Source: JAUIAI01 sp045106815
GTDB lineage: Bacteria; Pseudomonadota; Gammaproteobacteria; Burkholderiales; Burkholderiaceae_E
Direction of reading: 5' to 3'
Assembly: GCA_045106815.1 (NCBI GenBank)
Contig: JBGCFG010000057.1
Location: 107,367-171,366, forward strand
DNA length: 64,000 nt
The notes below the pieces were generated by a model. It did not search any database, was not told where the DNA came from, and saw only the letters and a program-made list of their open reading frames with translations. Of this stretch, positions 17,769-24,781 are shown in pieces (positions within the stretch are counted from its first letter, which is position 1; each line of letters starts with the position of its first letter). A program made the translations under genes and the position numbers.

Positions 17769-20700
17769 CTAGCGTGGTGCGAGACAGGCGCCTAACCACT
17801 GCTTGGTTTGTTTCTCCTGCAATGAATTCTGACTCAGTCGGTCGGCAAGGCATTCAAAGTCGACCTGATTCATCGGTTGATCCTGATTGGCGCATGAAAA
17901 CACCAGTCGGCTTGCGCCGGTTTGTGGGTCGACATGACGCTGCACACATTGCGCGCAGATGGCTTTCATCATGCACTGCATTGGTGAATTGATTGACGCG
18001 ATAAGCGTGACATCCGGACGCAGTGTTGTGGCCCACTGAGTGCGGCACGCTTGAGCCACCGCTGCCATCATGCGATCGGAGCCAATCGTAATCACGCGGT
18101 CAGTATCGCGCAGAGCAAATGGCAAATTTCTTGTTGACTCACCCGGCTCGAGTAAACGATCAATGGCCTGCACAACGTTACCCGTGAAGCATTGATCTCC
18201 TGCTCTTCTTGGTGAAAAGCCCGGTGCTTGATCGCTACACCAAATAATCTGATCTGCAGCCGCTTCAAGATCTTCCGGTCTGAATCGATCAGCGTTGCAT
18301 TTGTAGCCCGCCACATAAAGGACGCGGCAGCCGGCGGCCTTCAGAGCCGCGCCGATTGAAAACAAAACGGCGTTGCCCAGACCGCCGCCAATAAGCACAA
18401 CATTTTGAGCCGACACAATTTCGGTCGGTTCGCCAGTTGGCCCCATAAGCACGACCGGCTCATCAGGCTCGAGATAGGCACACAGGTCCGACGAGCCGCC
18501 CATCTCAAGCACCACCATGCCCAGTTCACCGGTTGTGGCGTTGGTCCACGCGCCGGTCATAGCGAGGCCTTCCATCGACAGCCGGGTTGTTTGTCCAAAG
18601 ATCGAGACCGTGCGTGCAGACCGCTCAAAGTTCTGAAGGCGATAGAACTGACCCGGCCGGAAGGCGGCCGCCGCCGCCGGTGCGTGAACAACTACTTCAA
18701 CGATACCCGGTGCCAGTCTTTCAACCCGAACCACCCGCGCAGTGAGCCTGGCTGTGAGATCTGATTGCCATTGATCCGGCTGGCTGGAACTCGCAGCTGG
18801 TGTCTCGGCCAGCTTGGCGCTAATAACCGGCGCTGCCTTTTTGGCAGAACTCATCGCCTTGACGACATTGCCAGCGAATGCCGGATGCGCATCACCAAGA
18901 AAACTCACGGCACGCCCATCGCGCGTCAGGTGAGCAAAGAAAGCAACTTCAGCTGCTTTGGCCGGGGCTGATGCAGAGGTTGCATTGCCAGCGGTATCAA
19001 CAGCAGCAAAGAAGTCACCAGACAAACTGTAGAGATGCGTCTCTTCTTGCGCGAGGACTGCATTCGGATGGGTGCCGGCAGCCACAAAAACAGTGCGCGC
19101 TGGCAATGTCATCGTGTCTCCCGATATCCATTGGTCTGAGTCATCCATTCGTTTGCTACGCAGGAGCAGCGCTTCGCAATGACCGAATTCATCGCGTTTG
19201 ACTTCAATGGGTTCAGCGCCCTCAAGCACTGAAATCCCTTCTCCAAGTGCATTGGCGACTTCTTCCGGGTTAAGTCGGTAGGCTGGCGAATCAATGAGCC
19301 GCTTGCGATAGGCGAGCGTCACGCCGCCCCAGTCATTCAGGAGTTTAATCAGTCGGGGTGGCCGGTTCTCGGCCATCGCTGCCGCGCGTTCTGCACGAAC
19401 AGCCATTGCGTGAGCGATGAATTCGTCGGCAACAGTCGATTCCGTTTTAGTCCATTGCGCTCGCACTGTCGCTTCGTCGCTGTCTGTCACCATTGCTTCG
19501 TGGCGGGCGAGAAATTTCTCGATTTGCTCAAGGTAGTAGGCCAGGGTTTCCGTGGCTGTGTCCATTGCGGTGAGACCGCCGCCTACAACAACTGCGGGCA
19601 GGCGAACCTGCAGGTTGGCAAGCGAATCTCGACGGCTGGCGCCGGTCAACTGAAGTGACATTAAAAAGTCACTAGCCGCCCGCACACCGGGAGCAAGACC
19701 GCCCGGAATATTCAGCAGGGTGGGGCGTCCGGCGCCGGTACAAAGCGCGATATGGTCAAACCCAAGCGCGAATGCCTGCTCCGTAGACAATGTGCCGCCA
19801 AACCTGACGCCACCGTGCAGCGCGAAGCCGTTTCGTCGTTCCAGCATGGCGCGAATAAGGGTGAGGTAGTTCTTGTTCCAGCGAACAGTGATGCCATATT
19901 CGGCGACCCCGCCAAAACCACCGCCAATGCGTTCATCCAGGGGTTCCTCAAGTGATGCCACCCGATGAACCGGCCCCGACAATGGGGATGATGGTTCGAT
20001 CTTTAGCCCGTCTACGAGCGTCACCTGATGCCCGGCGTTCAGCAGATAGTGGGCCAGCGTAAAGCCGGCAGGGCCGGCACCAACTATCAGCACCTTGTGA
20101 TCACCCGGTACGGCGGGAATCCATCGAGTCAGGTTGAGAGGATTCCAGCGTGTGAGCAGACTGTAGATCTCAAAGCCCCAGGGCAACTCCAGCACATCGC
20201 GCAGAACTCGCGTCTCGGCTTTCGGGGTGTCGACGGGTGTTTGCTGCTGGAAGATGCATGATTTGATGCAGTCGTTACAGATGCGATGACCCGTCGCCGC
20301 CACCATGGGGTTGTCAAGCGTAATCATCGCCAGGGCGCCAATGGGTGAGCCTTCAAGCTTGAGCTGATGGAACTCAGATATCCGCTCTTCAAGTGGGCAG
20401 CCCGCTAACTCATCGCCTAGCGGCGACTTCTTAAAGGGCATGCTGGGGGCATCATCAGGCAAGCCCTTTGAACATGAGTCCTTGCCGCTCTTGTGACAAA
20501 GCAGGCAGTACTTTGATTGGTCCAGCCCACCAGCTAGGTCTGCCCCGGGATCGGTCAAGCGAAAGCCATCTCGCTGATGCTGCGCCTCGACCTTGATCCG
20601 AATGACTTTGGCGGCAGTACTGCCGAGCGTTGCCTGCTCCAAATGCTCAATCTTATTGAGCGGGTCAATCTGGCGCGGGTGATCAAACAGCACGCTACGG

Positions 20701-21299
20701 CGGTGGGTTAGCCGCCCGGCATCAGTGCCGGCCGCCCAGGCGGCATAGTCACGCGCGAATGCCAGTGCCTCTTTGGCCTGAGCCTTAATTGCGGCGTCTT
20801 TGCTTCTAGTCTCATCCGTCCAGGTCAGGATGCGCTGCGAAAAAGCAGGTTCGTCGAATGGGTCGGCGCCGAGTGCAGCTAGCTTTGAGGCGAGCAAGGG
20901 AGCGTCGACCTGTTCGCGCTGCACCTGCTCAACTGCCAGCAGGGCCTTACGTTTAACGAATTTGTACTTAACCCGCAGCACCGGGCCCAGCGCATCCTGA
21001 TCGGCGCATAACTCGCTAACGGCGGGTTCGATTTGAAACAACTGCGCGACGAAGCCATCAAGGCTCGCAGCCACAGCAATCAAGAGCTCCGACTCAGCCA
21101 GGCGCTCAGAGGGCGCTCCGTCGGCACGCGCCAGGGTTAGCTGTGAATGGAGCGGCGCATCAGTGTCTGCGAGCCAATTGACATAAGCCTGGTCCAGCCG
21201 GCTTAGCCCGCCAGGCGTTTGCAGATCATCAAATGTCAGCCCAAACGCAAGCGTCAGCTCAGGCTCGGTAGCCTGGCTGTCACTGATACTCGTCGTCAC
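17769..21299 (-). CDS. Multidomain FAD/NAD(P)-dependent oxidoreductase (GltD-like plus ferredoxin-reductase-like)
   Basis: An 1176-residue fusion. Residues 1-260 match nothing I recognise. Then comes a cysteine-rich part (CLLCHKSGKDSC, about 265; CNDCIKSC, about 345) like the Fe-S domain of GltD. A GltD-type flavin module follows with VLIVGAGPAGFTLA (about 408) and VVVGGGLTAMDTATE (about 573). The last 320 residues are ferredoxin-reductase-like (PGQFYRLQNF, VVLIGGGLGNAV) and end in a cysteine motif (CMMKAICAQC) like the [2Fe-2S] site of PyrK. Start is GTG 21299, eleven nt after the ferredoxin gene, so the ferredoxin is its likely electron partner. Substrate unknown. Confidence 0.8.
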   Translation of the reverse strand: MTTSISDSQATEPELTLAFGLTFDDLQTPGGLSRLDQAYVNWLADTDAPLHSQLTLARADGAPSERLAESELLIAVAASLDGFVAQLFQIEPAVSELCADQDALGPVLRVKYKFVKRKALLAVEQVQREQVDAPLLASKLAALGADPFDEPAFSQRILTWTDETRSKDAAIKAQAKEALAFARDYAAWAAGTDAGRLTHRRSVLFDHPRQIDPLNKIEHLEQATLGSTAAKVIRIKVEAQHQRDGFRLTDPGADLAGGLDQSKYCLLCHKSGKDSCSKGLPDDAPSMPFKKSPLGDELAGCPLEERISEFHQLKLEGSPIGALAMITLDNPMVAATGHRICNDCIKSCIFQQQTPVDTPKAETRVLRDVLELPWGFEIYSLLTRWNPLNLTRWIPAVPGDHKVLIVGAGPAGFTLAHYLLNAGHQVTLVDGLKIEPSSPLSGPVHRVASLEEPLDERIGGGFGGVAEYGITVRWNKNYLTLIRAMLERRNGFALHGGVRFGGTLSTEQAFALGFDHIALCTGAGRPTLLNIPGGLAPGVRAASDFLMSLQLTGASRRDSLANLQVRLPAVVVGGGLTAMDTATETLAYYLEQIEKFLARHEAMVTDSDEATVRAQWTKTESTVADEFIAHAMAVRAERAAAMAENRPPRLIKLLNDWGGVTLAYRKRLIDSPAYRLNPEEVANALGEGISVLEGAEPIEVKRDEFGHCEALLLRSKRMDDSDQWISGDTMTLPARTVFVAAGTHPNAVLAQEETHLYSLSGDFFAAVDTAGNATSASAPAKAAEVAFFAHLTRDGRAVSFLGDAHPAFAGNVVKAMSSAKKAAPVISAKLAETPAASSSQPDQWQSDLTARLTARVVRVERLAPGIVEVVVHAPAAAAAFRPGQFYRLQNFERSARTVSIFGQTTRLSMEGLAMTGAWTNATTGELGMVVLEMGGSSDLCAYLEPDEPVVLMGPTGEPTEIVSAQNVVLIGGGLGNAVLFSIGAALKAAGCRVLYVAGYKCNADRFRPEDLEAAADQIIWCSDQAPGFSPRRAGDQCFTGNVVQAIDRLLEPGESTRNLPFALRDTDRVITIGSDRMMAAVAQACRTQWATTLRPDVTLIASINSPMQCMMKAICAQCVQRHVDPQTGASRLVFSCANQDQPMNQVDFECLADRLSQNSLQEKQTKQWLGACLAPR

Positions 21300-21310
21300 G
21301 GGTTATCGAG

Positions 21311-21634
21311 TTAGCGCTCGAGATGCTCAAGCTTGTCTTTGACGTCAGCCCAGTCGTCAGCATCATCAAGCGCCGGTTTGGTACGGGTGATGCTGGGCCA
21401 GCCATCCATGAGTTCGACATTCATGGCGATCCACTTTTCCTGTCCTTCGGGCACATCTTCTTCTGCGTAGATAGCTTCGACCGGGCACTCAGGAATGCAC
21501 ACAGCGCAGTCAATACACTCGTCGGGGTCGATGACTAGCATGTTCGGCCCTTCCCGAAAGCAGTCAACCGGACAAACATCCACACAATCTGTGTATTTGC
21601 ACTTGATACAGGACTCGGTCACTACGTGGGTCAT
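21311..21634 (-). CDS. fdxA: Ferredoxin, 7Fe type
   Basis: A 107-residue FdxA-type ferredoxin. The first motif, CIKCKYTDCVDVCPVDC, has the spacing of a [3Fe-4S] plus [4Fe-4S] pair, and the second is CIDCAVCIPECP (about 40-51). The acidic C-terminal extension is usual for the type. It carries electrons in the cytoplasm. Start ATG 21634 has AGG eight bases upstream. It is the first gene of a two-gene unit with the large oxidoreductase. The palindromic elements lie upstream, beyond its promoter region. Confidence 0.92.
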   Translation of the reverse strand: MTHVVTESCIKCKYTDCVDVCPVDCFREGPNMLVIDPDECIDCAVCIPECPVEAIYAEEDVPEGQEKWIAMNVELMDGWPSITRTKPALDDADDWADVKDKLEHLER

Positions 21635-21734
21635 AGGGTCGCCTAAAAGTAATCAAAACTCGCAGACTGTGTTCCGCGATATAGACGTCAATTCTACCGT
21701 TAAGCCAGAGCCCCCTCAAATTGGGCGCCGAGTG

Positions 21735-21939
21735 GAATTCGGTGGGGGGCTGGGGGCTTGTGATCGGGCGAAAGGCGGCGGCCCGGCTTCGCCGGGCTGC
21801 CCAATTGAGAGTCGCTCATTTGGGGTCTGGCAGAACTCGCTTCGCTCAGACATGCTGCCAGCCTGATCCCAAATGAGCGACTCTCAATTGGCTTGCCTTC
21901 AATCGCCCGATCACAAGCCCCCAGCCCCCCACCGAATTC
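21735..21939 (+). repeat. Nested palindrome element, copy 1
   Basis: A 205-bp element with order A-X-B-Y-B'-Z-A'. A (21735-21770) and A' (21904-21939) are perfect 36-bp complements. B (21801-21824) and B' (21868-21891) are perfect 24-bp complements. X (21771-21800) forms its own 10-bp hairpin, GCGGCCCGGC ttc GCCGGGCTGC. Y (21825-21867) holds CTGGCAG/CTGCCAG around a 21-nt loop. Z is 12 nt, CTTGCCTTCAAT (21892-21903). As single-stranded DNA or RNA it would fold into a long stem with one side hairpin and an apical hairpin. No coding frame or T-tail. The family is unknown to me. Confidence 0.85.
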
Positions 21940-22059
21940 AATGCGACGGCTGGTGTATGCATTAGAAAAGCATCAGAAAACCAAACAGCCCTCCGCACAT
22001 CACTAGGTTTTCCCCTCCCAAACTTTTTCTTTGCCCGCCGCAGTCCTCAACCGCTACAA

Positions 22060-22260
22060 GATTCGGCGAGTGGCTGGTAGGTGGGTTTGGGGGAATGAAG
22101 GCAAGCCGGCGTTGGGGGGCTGATCGGGGATCAGGCTGGCAGCATGTCTGAGCGAAGCGAGTTCTGCCAGCCCCCCGATCAGCCCCCCAACGCCGGGGAG
22201 TCCGGCGCAGCCGGACCGCAGCCTTTCCCCCAAACCCACCTACCAGCCACTCGCCGAATC
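22060..22260 (-). repeat. Nested palindrome element, copy 2 (opposite orientation)
   Basis: Same architecture as copy 1, reversed. A arms are 22060-22095 and 22225-22260 (36 bp, perfect); B arms are 22106-22129 and 22173-22196 (24 bp, perfect). Y is 22130-22172, reverse-complementing copy 1 at 42 of 43 positions. X is 22197-22226 (25 of 30 alike) and Z 22094-22105 (11 of 12 alike); X and Z are counted in alignment with copy 1 and so include the last two bases of each A arm. About half of the B-arm positions and a third of the A-arm positions differ from copy 1, and every difference is compensated. The 120 bp between copies (21940-22059) and 22261-22290 hold nothing else I recognise. Confidence 0.85.
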
Positions 22261-22290
22261 ACACACCAGCAACAAACAACTGCGACGGGC

Positions 22291-22327
22291 AAAAAAAAAG
22301 CCGACCCGCTTGGTTCAGGTCGGCTTT
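22291..22327 (-). terminator. Intrinsic terminator of the DUF3135 gene
   Basis: A stem of eight to ten pairs (AGCCGACC at 22299-22306 with GGTCGGCT at 22318-22325) is followed on the minus strand by about nine T (22299-22291). It lies some 110 nt beyond the DUF3135 stop; I see no gene in between. Confidence 0.85.
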
Positions 22328-22438
22328 GGGTGTGGCTATCACGATCGGAGCAGACGCTCTTGTGTCGCTGGCTTGTTCCGGGCCTTAACTTGGCTGGTTT
22401 ACCCGGTCCGATCGGTGCCGTTCCTCCCCCCGCTGGTT

Positions 22439-22723
22439 TTAGGGGTTAATGTCGGTTTGACGCAAGGCCTGGAGTCCTTTTGCCAATTCCTTCATTGAAT
22501 CTACTGCTGCATCGCTGGCAATCTGCATGCGTTGCCGGTCACTTTTTCCCTCACAGCGCACTTCGGTTTCAGCTAGTGCCTGCTGGACTTTCACTCTGTA
22601 CTGGCTAGGTACTTTGGCGAGTTCGGCTTCCAGAACTGCCTGACGTTTGGCTTCGAACGCTTGTGGGTCCTTTTTATAGAGGGCTTGCCACTCGTCAAAA
22701 TCAAACGCATCAGGATTGTTCAT
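22439..22723 (-). CDS. DUF3135 family protein
   Basis: A 94-residue cytoplasmic, highly charged and helical protein. It opens with FDFDEWQALYKKDPQAFE, the conserved start of DUF3135, and carries a single cysteine in VRCEGKSDRQ. The start is ATG 22723, where the family's N-terminus begins; the longer frame to 22894 is low-complexity. Function is unknown. It is monocistronic with its own terminator, and its promoter region carries two copies of a 13-bp motif. Confidence 0.7.
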   Translation of the reverse strand: MNNPDAFDFDEWQALYKKDPQAFEAKRQAVLEAELAKVPSQYRVKVQQALAETEVRCEGKSDRQRMQIASDAAVDSMKELAKGLQALRQTDINP

Positions 22724-22735
22724 ATCTCTTTTCTC

Positions 22736-22790
22736 ACCGTTCGTCGGTCGCTGCCGTCCGTTGAAATGAATGATGCGACCGTTCGTCGGT
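22736..22790 (-). promoter_or_regulatory. Two copies of ACCGTTCGTCGGT upstream of the DUF3135 gene
   Basis: The exact 13-mer ACCGTTCGTCGGT is at 22736-22748 and 22778-22790, 42 bp apart, about four helical turns. Each copy is a small dyad (ACCG-5-CGGT). They lie 13 to 67 bp upstream of the DUF3135 start, and on the other side lead towards pncB. They fit operator sites for an unknown regulator. The rest of the gap up to 22969 shows nothing else clear. Confidence 0.4.
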
Positions 22791-22969
22791 TTCTGAGAGG
22801 AAGTTTCGCACATAAAGAGAGATTGACCGTCAGGCTGACCGACTGACTTCCGGTTATGAGCGAACGGGTGGGGGTGAATGTGGTGCTTAGGCACGGGTTG
22901 GGGGCAGGATGGCCGTGGCCATGCGTTACCCTTCAGGCTCTAGTTAAGTCTGCGAGCGCGCCGCCGGTC

Positions 22970-24145
22970 ATGATCATCTCTTCGTTGCTGGACACCGACC
23001 TATATAAGTTCACGATGATGCAGGTCGTGTTGCATCAGTTTCCGGGCGCCCAGGTGACCTACCGGTTCAAGTGCCGTACCCCGGGCATTGACCTGCGCCC
23101 GCACATAGACGAGATTCGCCACGAAATCGACGAGCTGTGCAAACTGCGGTTTTCCGATCGCGAGCTCGATTACCTGCGCGGGATGCGCTTTCTCAAAAGC
23201 GATTTTGTGGACTTTCTGGGCCTGTTCCAGATGAACGCCAAGTTTGTGTCCGTGTCCGCCTCCGATAAAGATAATGGCGAAATCGATATCGAGGTGGCCG
23301 GTCCGTGGCTGCACACTATCTTGTTTGAGATTCCGATTCTCGCCATCGTGAATGAGCTTTACTTCCGGGCCAACAGTCCGACCCCTGACTATGCAGAGGG
23401 TCGGCGCAGACTCGACGATAAGATCGGACTGGTATCCAGTAATCCTGATCTGAGCGAGATTCGGATCGCAGACTACGGTACCCGGCGCCGCTTTTCACGC
23501 CTATGGCAGGAAGAAATCATCCTCACGGCGCGCGACCGACTGGGCGAATGCTTTGCGGGTACCTCCAATGTGTACTACGCCATGAAGCACGGGTTGATCC
23601 CACTCGGTACGATGGCACATGAGTACCTGCAGGCCTGTCAGGCGCTTGGACCGCGGTTGCGGGATTCACAGGTGTTTGGGTTTGAGAAGTGGGCTCACGA
23701 GTATCGCGGCGACCTGGGTATTGCCCTGTCTGATGTTTACGGCATGGATGCCTTTCTGCGGGATTTTGATCTGTTCTTTTGCAAATTGTTCGACGGGGCT
23801 CGTCACGACTCGGGGGATCCGTTCGAGTGGGGCGAGCGGCTGATCGCGCACTATGAAGAGAATCGGGTCGACCCGAAAACGAAGACCTTGATATTTTCGG
23901 ACTCGCTCGATTTCCCCTTGGCCGTCAAGTTGCTGGAGCGTTTCAAAGGCCGCAGCAAACTGGCGTTCGGTATCGGCACAAATCTGACCAATGATCTCGG
24001 TTACAAGCCCCTGCAAATTGTCATGAAGATGGTGCGCTGCAATGGCCAGCCGGTAGCGAAACTGTCTGATACGCCTGCCAAGAACATGTGTGAAGATGAA
24101 AACTACCTGAACTATCTTCGTCAGGTATTTCAGATCTCGGCTTAG
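22970..24145 (+). CDS. pncB: Nicotinate phosphoribosyltransferase
   Basis: Joins nicotinate to PRPP in the NAD salvage (Preiss-Handler) pathway. The start MIISSLLDTDLYKFTMMQVV is the classic PncB N-terminus. TSNVYYAMKHGLIPLGTMAH (about 196-215) carries the histidine region, and HDSGDPFEWGERLIAHYEE and FGIGTNLTND are the phosphoribosyl-binding segments. The 391-residue length is usual. ATG 22970 is chosen by homology; the frame continues to 22856 without signs of coding. It stands next to the PHA-system gene on the same strand. Confidence 0.93.
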   Translation: MIISSLLDTDLYKFTMMQVVLHQFPGAQVTYRFKCRTPGIDLRPHIDEIRHEIDELCKLRFSDRELDYLRGMRFLKSDFVDFLGLFQMNAKFVSVSASDKDNGEIDIEVAGPWLHTILFEIPILAIVNELYFRANSPTPDYAEGRRRLDDKIGLVSSNPDLSEIRIADYGTRRRFSRLWQEEIILTARDRLGECFAGTSNVYYAMKHGLIPLGTMAHEYLQACQALGPRLRDSQVFGFEKWAHEYRGDLGIALSDVYGMDAFLRDFDLFFCKLFDGARHDSGDPFEWGERLIAHYEENRVDPKTKTLIFSDSLDFPLAVKLLERFKGRSKLAFGIGTNLTNDLGYKPLQIVMKMVRCNGQPVAKLSDTPAKNMCEDENYLNYLRQVFQISA

Positions 24146-24164
24146 TGGCGCCTACACTGCACAG

Positions 24165-24440
24165 ATGGCAAATCTTAAATTCGAACGAGCACACACCATG
24201 GGGTTGGATGGTGCGCGTGGGGCCGCTGAGCGCGTCGCGACAGAAATGGCTGACAACTACGATTTCAACAATGAATGGCAGGGTAACGTGTTGCACTTCA
24301 AGCGTTCAGGCGTCAAAGGCACCTTAAGCATTGAAGATGAGCGCATCGAGCTAAATGCCAAATTGGGGGTGTTGCTTGCCGCCTTCGCACCCAAGATTCA
24401 GGCCCAACTCGATCAGAACTTCGACCAGTATTTTAGTTAG
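24165..24440 (+). CDS. Polyhydroxyalkanoic acid system family protein
   Basis: A 91-residue protein matching the small PHA-system family. It begins with an F-R-x-H-x-L-like strand (KFERAHTMGLDGARGAAE), has a central GTLSIEDERIELNAKLGVLL and ends with Gln/Asp/Phe-rich residues. Such proteins are found with PHA genes; their exact task is unknown. It starts 19 nt after pncB and may be co-transcribed. It converges on the acyl-CoA-binding protein gene. Confidence 0.75.
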   Translation: MANLKFERAHTMGLDGARGAAERVATEMADNYDFNNEWQGNVLHFKRSGVKGTLSIEDERIELNAKLGVLLAAFAPKIQAQLDQNFDQYFS

Positions 24441-24452
24441 TTCGCATTTCAA

Positions 24453-24710
24453 CTAGCCTTTGAGCGACTCGATCAGATCAACGTACTGCTGCTTGGCTTC
24501 GTCCGCCCCCAGCCCTGACAACTGCAGCCACGCATCCCACTTGGCTTTGGCCACGAAGTCAGTTGCGCCAGGTTCGGGATCTGCGCAATCTCCAGTGCTC
24601 GCTTGCTTGTAAAGACCATACAGTTTGAGCAGCGTCGGATTGTCCGGGCGCTCTGGCAAAGCCTTTGAATCAGCGATTGCCTGGGTAAACTTCTCATCGA
24701 GGGCTGACAT
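24453..24710 (-). CDS. Acyl-CoA-binding protein
   Basis: An 85-residue four-helix protein of the ACBP family, which binds medium- and long-chain acyl-CoA esters in the cytoplasm. The core motif LYGLYKQASTGDC is followed by a lysine-tryptophan pair in KAKWDAWLQLSGL, the usual acyl-CoA contact region. It covers a complete family domain and nothing else. It is divergent from the mrp operon and close to the PHA-system gene, which fits acyl-CoA handling. Confidence 0.93.
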   Translation of the reverse strand: MSALDEKFTQAIADSKALPERPDNPTLLKLYGLYKQASTGDCADPEPGATDFVAKAKWDAWLQLSGLGADEAKQQYVDLIESLKG

Positions 24711-24781
24711 CGTTATGTCCTTATTTGGGAAGGGTCAAAACCCCTACAGGATACCTGTCCGGAGATTTCCCTTCGGCGTGT

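Noticed and set aside
21735..22260. The palindromes as ordinary terminators, CRISPR repeats or insertion-sequence ends
   Set aside because: No T-runs follow the stems, no regular spacers exist, and no transposase gene lies between or next to the two copies.
22144..22449. A 101-residue plus-strand frame
   Set aside because: It is a reading of palindrome copy 2 and the terminator, with proline-rich and repetitive residues.
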